From Conchocele bisecta (Eukaryota; Mollusca; Bivalvia; Lucinida; Thyasiridae): a stretch of DNA of 64,000 bases. Under the pieces are notes generated by a model. That model did not search any database and was not told the origin of the DNA. It saw only the letters and a list, made by a program, of their open reading frames with translations. Every line of letters starts with the position of its first letter. The first letter of the stretch is position 1. Below are positions 54,934-64,000 of this stretch, piece by piece. The stretch lies in the NCBI GenBank assembly GCA_029237695.1, contig CM055279.1, positions 22,385,919 through 22,449,918 on the forward strand, written 5' to 3'. A program made the position numbers and the translations under genes.

Positions 54934-55125
54934 CTATGTGTCGTGTGTATGTATTGGCCTGTATTGTAAACGATTACGCATAGACTGGGCAGCTCCTGGT
55001 TTGAATGACTGTGTAATTTCTTCTATCGACCGGCCCTTTGTTTCGGGAACTTGCAACAATGTGTACAGCCAGAAGATAGCGAGTAAAACAACAAATGGAA
55101 TAAACGAGTATTCGTGTATGGAGTC
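54934..55125 (-). CDS. GLUT-like terminal exon with VPETKGR motif
   Basis: On the minus strand: acceptor gtttctttcag|GACTCC, phase 0, 63 codons plus TAG at 54936-54934. SFIPFVVLLAIFWLYTLLQ is the last transmembrane helix. VPETKGRSIEEITQSF is the conserved post-helix motif (class I GLUTs have VPETKGRTF.EI). The cytoplasmic tail is short and ends THDT. A foldback repeat element (54575-54924) abuts the stop codon in the 3' UTR. Confidence 0.95.
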   Translation of the reverse strand, partial: DSIHEYSFIPFVVLLAIFWLYTLLQVPETKGRSIEEITQSFKPGAAQSMRNRLQYRPIHTHDT

Positions 55126-58100
55126 CTGAAAGAAACAGAAATAAACAGAGTAGAAATACAGACATGATAGATGTACATATTTTGTGAATATTTCTCATTC
55201 TTGGACCGACATGTAGAGGTATCATCTTCCATCTACATTGTAAATATAACTAGGGCCGGAGATATAATAATCCCTCAGGTTCTGGGTAGTTTGTTTTGTT
55301 TGTTTGTTGGGGTTTAATGGCATATCAACAGCTAAGTTCATTTAAGGCCGGGTCAATGGGTTTAGTACTAAATCCCATATTCAAGTACATGTACAAATGG
55401 CGAGGGGGGGGGGGAATCGCCACACAAGAATCATTTGGCCCCCTCCTAAAAGGAGTAGGATCAATAATAATCTTACTACTTTTATAATGGGCAATAACCC
55501 AATTCAACTCCCAGGTAACAAAAGAGCCAAATATAAAAACGTACCCGAGGGCCAAACCAGGCAAATCGTGATTTCTATAAGGCGGAACACCCTACCATTA
55601 ATTTACACCTTCACGTTCGCCCGACCAACCACCCACAGGTTCTGGGTAGACAGTAAAGTCATATATGCTGTGACTGAACATAATTCGGTAGGGCAAGGAT
55701 TTATATACACTTGCTTTCAATCTAATCTCCTTTGTATAATTCTGTATATACTACGATTGATGCTTACTTGATAGTCTGTACATTTCACATTAACAATGTG
55801 TTATTGTAAACAATTATTGGATTTACATTTACTGAGCATAGGCTGCATATGCAGCATATGCTCAATAAATGTAAATCCAATAATTAATAGTTGACAAGAA
55901 AACATTGTTAATGTGATATTTACAGACTATCATAATTTTGCACTTACAAACATTTTAGTCGTACAAAGGTTAGTGAAACGGGCTCCAGATTCGGAATGGT
56001 CATGAAAATTTCCTTCCATATGCAGCAGCTTAAAGGTACATGCCCACTCAGTAGGCACAACATGTTCTTTATATGAATTAAATAAGTGTATAATTGTGTC
56101 ACTATTCCACCAGTTCTAAACATTACGAGTGCCCATTATACAGATATAATCATTTAGTAATATGTATTTTACTTATAGTGAGCGCGGTGGTAACAGGCTA
56201 TTTTCATATGCAAATGAGGCATGATATATTTTTTTAATTATTTATACTAATTAAATGTGTCACCTGAAAAAATTATATTTTCGACAGATTATAAAGTATG
56301 ATCATTGCACATCAAAAAAAAAATTAAAAAAAAAATTAAAAAATACAGAGAATAAAAATAGTAAAGTCTGTTAACATTTTCAGGAAACACGGTTATCGCC
56401 CCTGATATCAGTGTGGAAATTTACATCTGATATAAAATGTATAATTATGCCAATCAATACGTTCGGTAATGGTGAAAGAATGTTTATTTTGCCAGAAAAT
56501 GTCTCAGACGATGTCTATGTCCTCAGAAGATGTCCTCGATGTGATGTCCTCAGATGTGATGTCTCAGGACCGATGTCTCTAGAAGATGTCCGACAGAAGA
56601 TGTCTCGGATGATGTCTCGGATTGAAAAGTCCTCAGATGATGTTCTCGGATGAGTCCAGATGTGTTCTCATATTGTGATTTCTCAGATGTAGATGTTCTC
56701 AGATATGTCCTCAGATGTGATGTCCTCGATTGAGGTCTCAGATGTGATGTCTCAGATGATGTCTCAGATGATGTCTCGGATGATGTCTCAGATGTGATGT
56801 CTCAGATGATGTCTCAGATGTGATGTCTCAGATGTGATGTCTCAGATGATGTCTCAGATGTGATGTCTCAGATGATGTCTCAGATGATGTCTCAGATGAT
56901 GTCTCAGACGATGTCTCAGATGATGTCTCAGATATCAAGAACATGTTGTGCCTACTGAGTGGGCATGCACCTTTAAAAGACACCAGGACCGGGGTCAGTG
57001 AAGGAAGAGGGTAAGTCCCTAACAGACGTGGCCCTCTTCGTCCCCTGACCCCTTCAAATGTTGTCCACAACTGTGTGTGCCACCCTCATACCTGCAACAT
57101 TGGGTAGGTGAGTGCCACAACGAAGCATGCGAGCCAGTTGACCATCACACTGATGCTGACCGCTGCCGGCCGCGGACCCTGGGCGAACAACTCCGTTACG
57201 AAGAACCACGGTATCGACCCTGCAGGGAATATTCACACTCCATGTACAGTGAAACCTCTCTAAACCAGACACCAAAAAACATCTGTGATCTTATTTTTGA
57301 TGAGTTTCTTGGTCATTATATCAGGTGATAATGTCTGTTCGTGATCGCACAGCACACAACTATGGCTCAGAATGATCAAATGCTTCATTTACAGTGAAAC
57401 CTGTCTAAGCAGGACACCCTGGGGACCTCCCACATTTACAGTGAAACCTCTCTAAGCCGGGCTTAGAGAAGTTTCACTGTACTTGGTAGTACATATAGCA
57501 CAGAGTATGTCACACTTTTTAGGCCAGCTTTCAATATTTTCCTAAATATCAAATGCGGAGACAATTTTGATGTACAACAGCCCATATACCTGGAAATTAC
57601 ACTATATCACATGTGGGTTATGGCTTCATGATATATCAAGGTGTATGATCACGTGGTACTAACAACAACAATAAGTACCGATTCAAAGTACGTATTCTTT
57701 TATAGTGTCCTTATTACTTAACGGATTTTGATGTAATATGGCGCACCAAACGCGTCGTGTTAAGCTGCATTTGGAGGTCTCTTTATTTTGGCCCAAACAT
57801 CTGTCGTTTTTGCGAAGAATCGATCTCCGACACGGAAATCGATTCTTCGCAAAAACGACATAAGTCTGTGCCAAACTCCCTAGACCACCAAATGCAGCTC
57901 ATGAAGACGCGTTTGCTGCGCCATATTTCATCAAAATCTGTTGCATATTAAGGAAAACATCAAATAATACTTACTTTGGAGTGGGCGACGTTGTTGTTGT
58001 TGTAACCATGTGATCATGCACCTTGTAAATATAGTTCATTGAGATATTTTGAGAAAACCGACTAAATATGTGAGTTTTCTCGAATTTCATGCAATGGTCT

Positions 58101-60857
58101 ACAGCCAAGAATGATCCGGGCAGCTTCATCAACAGAAGATATTATATTTGATTATACCTCACTGTAATTTCTAGGCATATCATTGGTCAGATTGTTGTCA
58201 CGTGGTATTAGTCAATCTGGGATATTCCCCTTTCCTGTATATTGCCGTGGGATATTGAAAATATCCCTCGCTGTGGCCATAGACGTCACATTGACGTCAT
58301 ACATTATTACGGAAACAGCCGAACATCGTGGTGTAGTGGTAACGTTGAAGGAAATTGTGGTACAAGTCATTGATGTCGTAGGGGTCGGGGGTTCGAGTCC
58401 CACCACAAGCATATTATTATTATTATTATTATCATTAGCTTATATATTTTGATTAACTTTATAAATTCAACATTGCATCAAAATTGGACAAAATCCTGTA
58501 ATATTGATATTATTTTGCTACGAGTATGTAATACTATATTGAAAGAAAAGCGTGTCGATGGTGTGGCATAAAAATCGAGGAAAAATGGGCAATATTTGTG
58601 TTTGAATATTTCTCCGACTTATTACAGGTCCAACTTACATTCAGCAGAATATATCCGAAATGACATTAACTGCATTTATTTAATACCTGTACTGAATGAA
58701 TTTGACGTTGCCAACACGCAGTGGTGATGTCATATATCTCACAAATTACGTCATTTACTATAGGACTCAATGACCTTTTTGTGGAATTTATCGGGGTATA
58801 AACTTGGAAAAGTCGCGGGAATACTGGACGAAGGCCGGAAGGCCTCGTCCAGTATTCCCGCGACTTTTCCAAGTTTACATCCCTGATAAATTCCACAAAA
58901 AGGCCATTCATTCCTTATAATTCCAGCATTTAAAATAAAATCATCAAGAAGATGTGTTTATTTTCCGTTTTCTTAAGAATTATTTTAACTGCTCCTCACG
59001 GTTATGGAAAGTAGTTCGGCATGGGAGTTTACTGGGATATAAATTTTGGACAGAGACTTGCTACAGCCAATCAAATGTTAGGGAATTGTGTAAATATTTT
59101 TGTGCTGGAATTACTGACGTCATAACTATTTGATGTTTTACCCACGCAGATGTTTTGAGCTACAATGAAGCATTAGGAAATTTGGTATGAATCTGTGCAT
59201 GGTGATGAAACAAACTTTCGTCTGAAAAGGCTTATTATATCCGCAGAATTAGTGGACACCATTTTAATTTCAAAATGCGCGATCTTCAATGTTTAAGTCT
59301 ATTATTTCACCTTGCCATCAAAATTATATTCGGTATATAAATTAAATAGTGCCCTTTATTGAGGGGAATATTGTGGATTATCTCTCCTCAACAAAGGGCA
59401 CTGTTTATATAATATCCCAGGGTATGAATGCTTTATCACATCAAAACTGCTCCAGCAGAACCAGTTAAGAGGTGTAGGAATGTGTAGGTCGAGCCGAGTA
59501 AAGTGAAATACATTACCTATCACAGTATTTAGTACAGGAAACAATTTTAAAATGTCCTCCGAATTTCACAATATATCTTTTTCTTTATTAGTGATAAAAA
59601 TCATTTGGCAAGACTTAAGTATGATGCAAAGTGCACTGTGTAATAATTGGTAGACATGTTTCAAGCATGTAACTCACAATATCCAGGGGGCCGTTTCACT
59701 AAACATTAAATAAGAGTAAAATGTTTGTAAGTGAAAAAATATTATAGTCTGTAAATTTCACATTAACAATGTGATATTGTAAACAATTATTGGAGTTACA
59801 TTTATTGAGCATAGGCTGCATATGCAGCCTATGCTCAATAACTGTAAGTCCATCAATTGATGGACAACAGACTAATCTTCACTTACGGACATTTTAGTCG
59901 TACAAAGTTCAGTGAAACGGCCCCCTGATCTGGCGCCCTATGCGCATACCCCACTTAGTTCCAGGTGTGAATCCTAGTCATGATAAGTACACCATTGAAG
60001 TGCTCACAAAGGTCAGAATGGATTGATTCCCCATCGAGATATGTCACATCCACAAAAGAGAGTATCGTCTCCAAATTTGTACGCAATGTCATACAGTTTG
60101 ATTGGCCGAGTCTGGGGCCTGTTTCACTAAACTTTGTACGACTAAAATGTTCGTAAGCGCAAATTTAGGATCATCTGTAAATTTCAATGAATAAATTAAC
60201 ATTTATTGAGCATGCAGCCTATGCTCAATAAATGTAAATCCATTAATTGTTTACAAGAAAACATTGTTAATGCGAAATTTACAGACTATCGTTATATTGC
60301 ACTTATGAACATTTTAGTCGTACAAAGTTTAGTAAAACGGCCCCCAGACTACTGTGATAATCCTAAGTATTCGGACACAATTTATTATGGGAAACACACA
60401 TTAATCAGGGATTCCGCTGGCGATCGCCACTTTCGCAATAGGCAATTTTTTTTTGATTTTTTGAAGTGGCGATTTTTTTATTTTCCCCAGTGGAATCGCT
60501 AATTAATGTATGGTTTCTCACAGCAAGGAATGTACAAATATTTACTGTTAGTATGGTTGTACTTGTTTATCACAATAACACTGTATTTGGACACAATTTG
60601 TTTTGGGAAACGGTTTCCAAAAACATATGATGTCCGCATATTTAGGGTTATTGCAGTAATCAAACTTCCTGATAATGAGCATGAACATGGAGCATGGGCC
60701 CAGCTGTAAGCCTTTTCTCAGCCAGGACCGAAATTAGCCTCGTTTTATGAAGACAAATCACACAAGATGGGCAGCACCTACCTGGCCCGGTGGCGAATGA
60801 CATGATATACCCCGTCACAGCCAATATACAAACGTAGGACAGCCATTGGTAATGGGA
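54934..60857 (-). CDS. SLC2/GLUT-family facilitative sugar transporter, 3' part of gene (three exons)
   Basis: Three minus-strand exons (60857-60782, 57219-57092, 55125-54934) join without a phase break to give about 130 residues covering the last transmembrane helices of a GLUT-type MFS transporter. Diagnostic motifs in order are [22 protein letters not shown], the helix-10 NW, and VPETKGRSIEEI in the C-terminal cytoplasmic loop. These are hallmarks of class I GLUT-like proteins that move hexoses across the plasma membrane by facilitated diffusion. The 5' exons lie beyond position 64000. The substrate cannot be determined from this part. Confidence 0.93.
55287..55640 (-). mobile_element. SINE-like family T copy in transporter intron
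   Basis: 'tttgtttgttggggtttaat' 'ggcatatcaacagctaag', then 'acccaattcaactcccaggt' and 'cgcccgaccaaccacccac'. Confidence 0.7.
55764..55987. mobile_element. Family B palindromic MITE, copy 8 (left end truncated)
   Basis: 'atagtctgtacatttcacat' to 'aggttagtgaaacgggctcc'. The outer left arm is absent. Confidence 0.88.
56033..56975. mobile_element. Family X element, copy 3, enlarged by internal array
   Basis: 'ttaaaggtacatgcccactc' to 'gcctactgagtgggcatgca' 'cctttaaa'. Between 56490 and 56935 it contains a tandem array of 'gatgtctcagat'. The other copies have a single 'gagacatcatctgag' at this place. Confidence 0.85.
57092..57219 (-). CDS. GLUT-like exon carrying the IPWF...QGPRPAA motif
   Basis: On the minus strand: acceptor attccctgcag|GGTCG and donor TTGCAG|GTATGA, phase 1 to 0, 42 full codons. 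[20 protein letters not shown] is close to the class I GLUT consensus (PIPWFIvaELFsQGPRPAAi). It continues with MVNWLACFVVALTYPMLQ, i.e. the NW pair and the following helix. Confidence 0.95.
57246..57480. repeat. 'cagtgaaacctctctaaaccag' repeats in transporter intron
   Basis: Three direct starts at 57247, 57393 and 57440 and the inverse 'cggg.cttagagaagtttcactgta' at 57457. Pogo/Tigger-like ends, as at 1783 and 21148. Confidence 0.7.
57638..58025. mobile_element. Family E palindromic MITE, copy 2
   Basis: 'caaggtgtatgatcacgtgg' to 'ccatgtgatcatgcacctt', with the 'cgatctccgacacggaaatcg' centre. Confidence 0.9.
58320..58445 (+). mobile_element. tRNA-derived SINE with (att)n tail
   Basis: Box A 'gtggtgtagtggtaacg' and box B 'gggttcgagtcccaccac' are well preserved about 55 bp apart, followed by 'aagcatattattattattatt'. 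The tRNA-like part is about 85 nt with a long variable arm. Confidence 0.7.
58766..59120. mobile_element. Family F element, copy 3
   Basis: Palindrome 58770-58915 around 'ggacgaaggccggaaggcctcgtcc', then the 'cttaagaattattttaactgctcctcacgg' segment shared with 16200-16340. Confidence 0.85.
59691..59933. mobile_element. Family B palindromic MITE, copy 9
   Basis: 'ggccgtttcactaaacatta' to 'agttcagtgaaacggccccc'. Confidence 0.9.
60116..60346. mobile_element. Family B palindromic MITE, copy 10
   Basis: 'cctgtttcactaaactttgt' to 'agtttagtaaaacggccccc'. Confidence 0.9.
60782..60857 (-). CDS. GLUT-like exon, transmembrane helix leading to GPG motif
   Basis: On the minus strand: acceptor ctctgttgcag|TCC and donor GGGCCAG|GTAGGT, phase 0 to 1. 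It encodes SHYQWLSYVCILAVTGYIMSF and then ATGP, matching the GLUT segment 'W.Sy..i......f...f..GPG'. The next exon supplies the rest of the Gly codon. Confidence 0.9.
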
Positions 60858-61359
60858 CTGCAACAGAGATATACATATGTACAATGGTCAGTAATTAATA
60901 GCATACACATATATACCATGGCTCCAAAACAAACTGTATGTTATTAAAGGTGTTGTTTATTCTACAATATACTATCCTATATGTCGATGAGCATGCCTAT
61001 AAATACTGAAATTGTCATCATATAACACAAGCTTAAGGAGCTGTGGGGCCCCTGATCATGTAATGATTTATGCATAATTGCTTCGTAAATGTGATGGGAT
61101 ATATACAGAACATACATGTGAACATTCTCTTCTTACTACATCCTACACAGTGCATGGAGTTGCCATGTCGGCCATCTTAGTGTGTACAAGCCATCAGCCA
61201 GTTTTACCTCTTATTGTTTTTGACACATATCACTAATAATATGACAAACACATGAATACAATTTGGTGCAACATGATGGCGAGACATTTGACTACTGTAA
61301 CAGCAAGCTATGGCTTGTTTTCATCAAATTTATATACAAAGTCTGATATCTGTAGCAAG

Positions 61360-61672
61360 ACCAGTAGCCTATTTCATCAACATTGCAAAGTATACTTTAG
61401 TAGCAAAGTATACTTTGAGGGAGAAATTTTCAATTTTATGATAAATTTATTAATTTTTATTATACTAAATTTATTACATTATCACAGCCAATTTGGCTGT
61501 GATAATGTAATAAATTCAGTATAATAATTCTGCATACTTGTAAGCATGAAATATATGCATTTGTTAGTTCTATATGAAATAATGCATTTCAGGAAAAATA
61601 AATGATTACTCCCTCAAAGTATACTTTGCTAGTAAAGTATACTTTGCAATGTTGATGAAATAGGCTACTGAA
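61360..61672. mobile_element. Family C palindromic MITE, copy 10
   Basis: 'agtagcctatttcatcaaca' to 'ttgatgaaataggctactga'. Complete, perfect centre. Confidence 0.93.
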
Positions 61673-62340
61673 GGGTTTGTTGACCATTTGTTAAATTGTT
61701 TGAGAATTCAGTAGACTGTGTAACAGTAAGAACAATACACAATGATGTAGATATATACCTGTATATATATGGTCTTTACCTGTGGCAGATGCACTTCTAA
61801 TAATAGACAGTGCATCAGTTTGACATTTTACACATTGAACAAGTGTCCATTGTATATTTTGTGAGTGATGGTAGAAATGCTCAGATATCTAGCTTATTTG
61901 TGCAGTCTTCAGAAATAATATTATAGGACGTTGTCGTTGTCCTATATATATGTGGGACCTATTGCACCAAATTAGATTTTCTGCCATATTATTTGGTGTA
62001 GGTGTCAAACCCTCCAAGTGGTAAAACTGTCCGATAACATGTACAAACTAAAATGGCCAGAGATGGCAACTCAATGCTCTGTATAATATACTCTAAGAAG
62101 AACAGGGTCAGATATACTTTATAAAGATATTCAGTCACATGTATGATTCCACTACATTTGAAACAAAAGGTCATATTCTATAAATTCAGTCCTTAACAAG
62201 AGACTGCAACACCACATCATAGTTTAACCCTAACACAGACATATGTTAGTTTTTATATATAATTTACCCCATGTTAATCCCATTCAATCCCATGTTAATC
62301 CCATCAAGGTCAAGATTAACAAATAGTTTTGAAAAGTTCA
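61673..62340. other. Interval without identifiable feature
   Basis: No exon of the transporter and no repeat family seen. A short 'catgttaatcccat' direct repeat at 62270-62305. Confidence 0.4.
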
Positions 62341-62366
62341 ATGTGGCTCTGACTGGAGAAATAGGG

Positions 62367-62730
62367 TTTATCCTGTCAACCCCAGCCAAAATAACCCCAG
62401 TCACCACTTATATTGATACGCAATGATTAGGTCGTATTGACAGGATATCAAAAATGTTTCATGGCACCTTGTTTCACGACACATGTGAAACAAGGTGCCA
62501 TGAAACATTTTTGATATCCTGTCAATACGACCTAATCATTGCGTATCAATATAAGCGGTGGCTGGGGTTATTTTTTTTGCATTTTAAAGCCATTAGTAGG
62601 TGTTGATTGGATAAATAGAATAGTAGGTCAGTGCCATGAATGGGAAAAAATATCTGGCACGGCTCGGAAACGGGATGTACTCGGCTACCCTAACCAATTC
62701 ATGGCACTAACCTACTATTCTCCGTTTATG
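62367..62730. mobile_element. Family D palindromic MITE, copy 6, with enlarged inner palindrome
   Basis: 'cagtcaccacttatattgat' and 'atcaatataagcggtggctg' form an inner palindrome of about 180 bp around 'caaggtgccatgaaac', followed by 'gaatagtaggtcagtgccat' to 'gcactaacctactattctcc'. Confidence 0.85.
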
Positions 62731-62984
62731 GGATTTGTGAGGAGTATAGCTCCTGCTACAAATGTGCTCCTGTGTGCAAATAACACACTCATGTAGCCTG
62801 AAAATAACTGATATTGCTTTTTCCAAGCACGACAGGTGGTTCATTGATTGAATGGCGAATAGTGTGTATTGCAAACAGACTGACGGATGCACAGGCTGAT
62901 CTGGACCAACATTGATCACAAACCCATAATCCCCATTTCTCCAGTCACAGTCAAAACTGTGCATGTTCTGATGTTACATCGCTT

Positions 62985-63290
62985 ATTGTTATGTCGTGAC
63001 ACCATTACTGACATAATTATATCTGATGAAGCCTGTCAGACCGTGTAGTGTATATTATGTTGTGACACCATTACTGACATATATCTGATGAAGCCTGTCA
63101 GACTGTGTATATTATGTTGTGACACCATTACTGACATATATCTGATGAAGCCTGTCAGACCGTGTAGTGTGTATTGTTATGTTGTAACACCATTACTGAC
63201 ATATATCTGATGAAGCCTGTCAGACCGTGTAGTGTGTATTGTTATGTTGTAACACCATTACTGACATATATCTGATGAAGCCTGTCAGAC
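62985..63290 (+). repeat. ~62-bp minisatellite, five units
   Basis: 'acaccattactgacatatat' 'ctgatgaagcctgtcagacc' 'gtgtagtgtgtattgttatg'. Confidence 0.93.
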
Positions 63291-63527
63291 CATGGCCCAA
63301 TTTACAGCTAAAGTAGAGCCTATGACATTTGTGACCGCTGTAGAGCCAAATCAGCCTGTATATCCATGCAGTCTAATGAGGGTCTGCATTATTCTAAATT
63401 CTGTCAGTGAAACATTCATCATGCTCCAGTAAACGGCGTAGAGCATTATCCGAGTGTATGAATGCACCTGCAGATCTGGGGTAGTGCTTTCTGAGCATGT
63501 ACTCTGAAATCATACTCAAAATCAGGC

Positions 63528-64000
63528 AGTTTAACTCCAGTCACAGCCATCAATGCCATAAGCCCCATTTCTGCAGTCAGAGCCATAAATGCCATAAGCC
63601 CCATTTCTGCAGTCACAGCCACAAATGTCATAAGCCCTATTTCTACAGAGTCCACAGCCACATGTCATAAGCCCCACCATTTCTCCAGTCACACGCCAAA
63701 ACATGCACCATGCAACGCCCCATTTCATAACAGTCACAGCCACAAATGTCATAAGCACCATTTCTCGAGTCACAGCCACAAATGTCATAAGCACCATTTC
63801 TCCAATCACAGCCACAAATGTCAAAAGCCCCATTTCTCCAGTCAGAGCCATAAATGCCATAAGCCCCATTTCTGCAGTCACAGCCACAAATGTCATAAGC
63901 CCCATTTCTACAGTCACAGCCATAAATGCCATAAGCCCCATTTCTCCAGTCACAGCCACAAATGTCATAAGCCCCATTTCTACAGTCACAGCCACAAATG
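63528..64000 (+). repeat. 36-bp minisatellite running off the window
   Basis: 'agccccatttctccagtcac' 'agccacaaatgtcata', about 12 units. A single copy of this motif is present in the dispersed repeats near 510 and 62930, which may be its origin. The minus-strand open frame over it (MGLMTFVAVT repeats) is an artefact. Confidence 0.93.

Overview
This is a eukaryotic, AT-rich, intron- and repeat-dominated window, most likely from a bivalve mollusc. The evidence is spliced exons with metazoan domain families, frequent 'acatgta' motifs, dispersed 'gatccagat...ctgatcagga' repeats of a kind I associate with heterodont clams, tRNA-derived SINE-like units, and a very high density of palindromic MITEs. 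The species call is inference. I see no bacterial operons, CRISPR array, rRNA or viral genes.

Two genes can be supported. (1) A plus-strand gene of about 12 coding exons runs from a probable first exon at 18060-18104 to a stop at 37776-37778. The joined exons give about 927 residues if one missing base in exon 7 is allowed for. The order is: a myristoylation-type N-terminus (MGSNPSK), a kyphoscoliosis-peptidase (KY)-type transglutaminase-like domain, three KY-type Ig-like units, alpha-helical repeats, a module resembling the dynein heavy chain stalk region, and a basic tail. All three catalytic positions of the transglutaminase-like fold appear substituted, so it looks like a pseudoenzyme joined to a dynein-stalk-like module without a motor. 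(2) A minus-strand SLC2/GLUT-family sugar transporter is represented by its last three coding exons (60857-60782, 57219-57092, 55125-54934). Its 5' part lies beyond the right edge. The two genes are convergent, with about 17 kb of repeats between them.

Layout: 1-18 kb has no secure gene. It holds palindromic MITEs, foldback elements with 21-bp tandem arrays, two satellites, and a poly-C tract of about 270 bp. 18-38 kb is the KY/dynein-stalk gene with MITE-filled introns and a satellite of about 165 bp in intron 7. 38-54 kb is intergenic: dispersed SINE-like units, minisatellites of 55, 32, 51 and 39 bp, and MITEs. 54.6-61 kb is the 3' end of the transporter gene. 61-64 kb is repeats, ending in a 36-bp tandem array that runs off the window.

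The main points of interest are: the KY/dynein-stalk protein; a 45-bp tandem repeat that spans an exon-intron junction and copies the 5' splice site about a dozen times, with similar exon-end duplications at exons 9 and 10; a set of three foldback families sharing one terminal motif but carrying unrelated internal arrays; and filled/empty insertion-site pairs inside the window that define MITE target sites.
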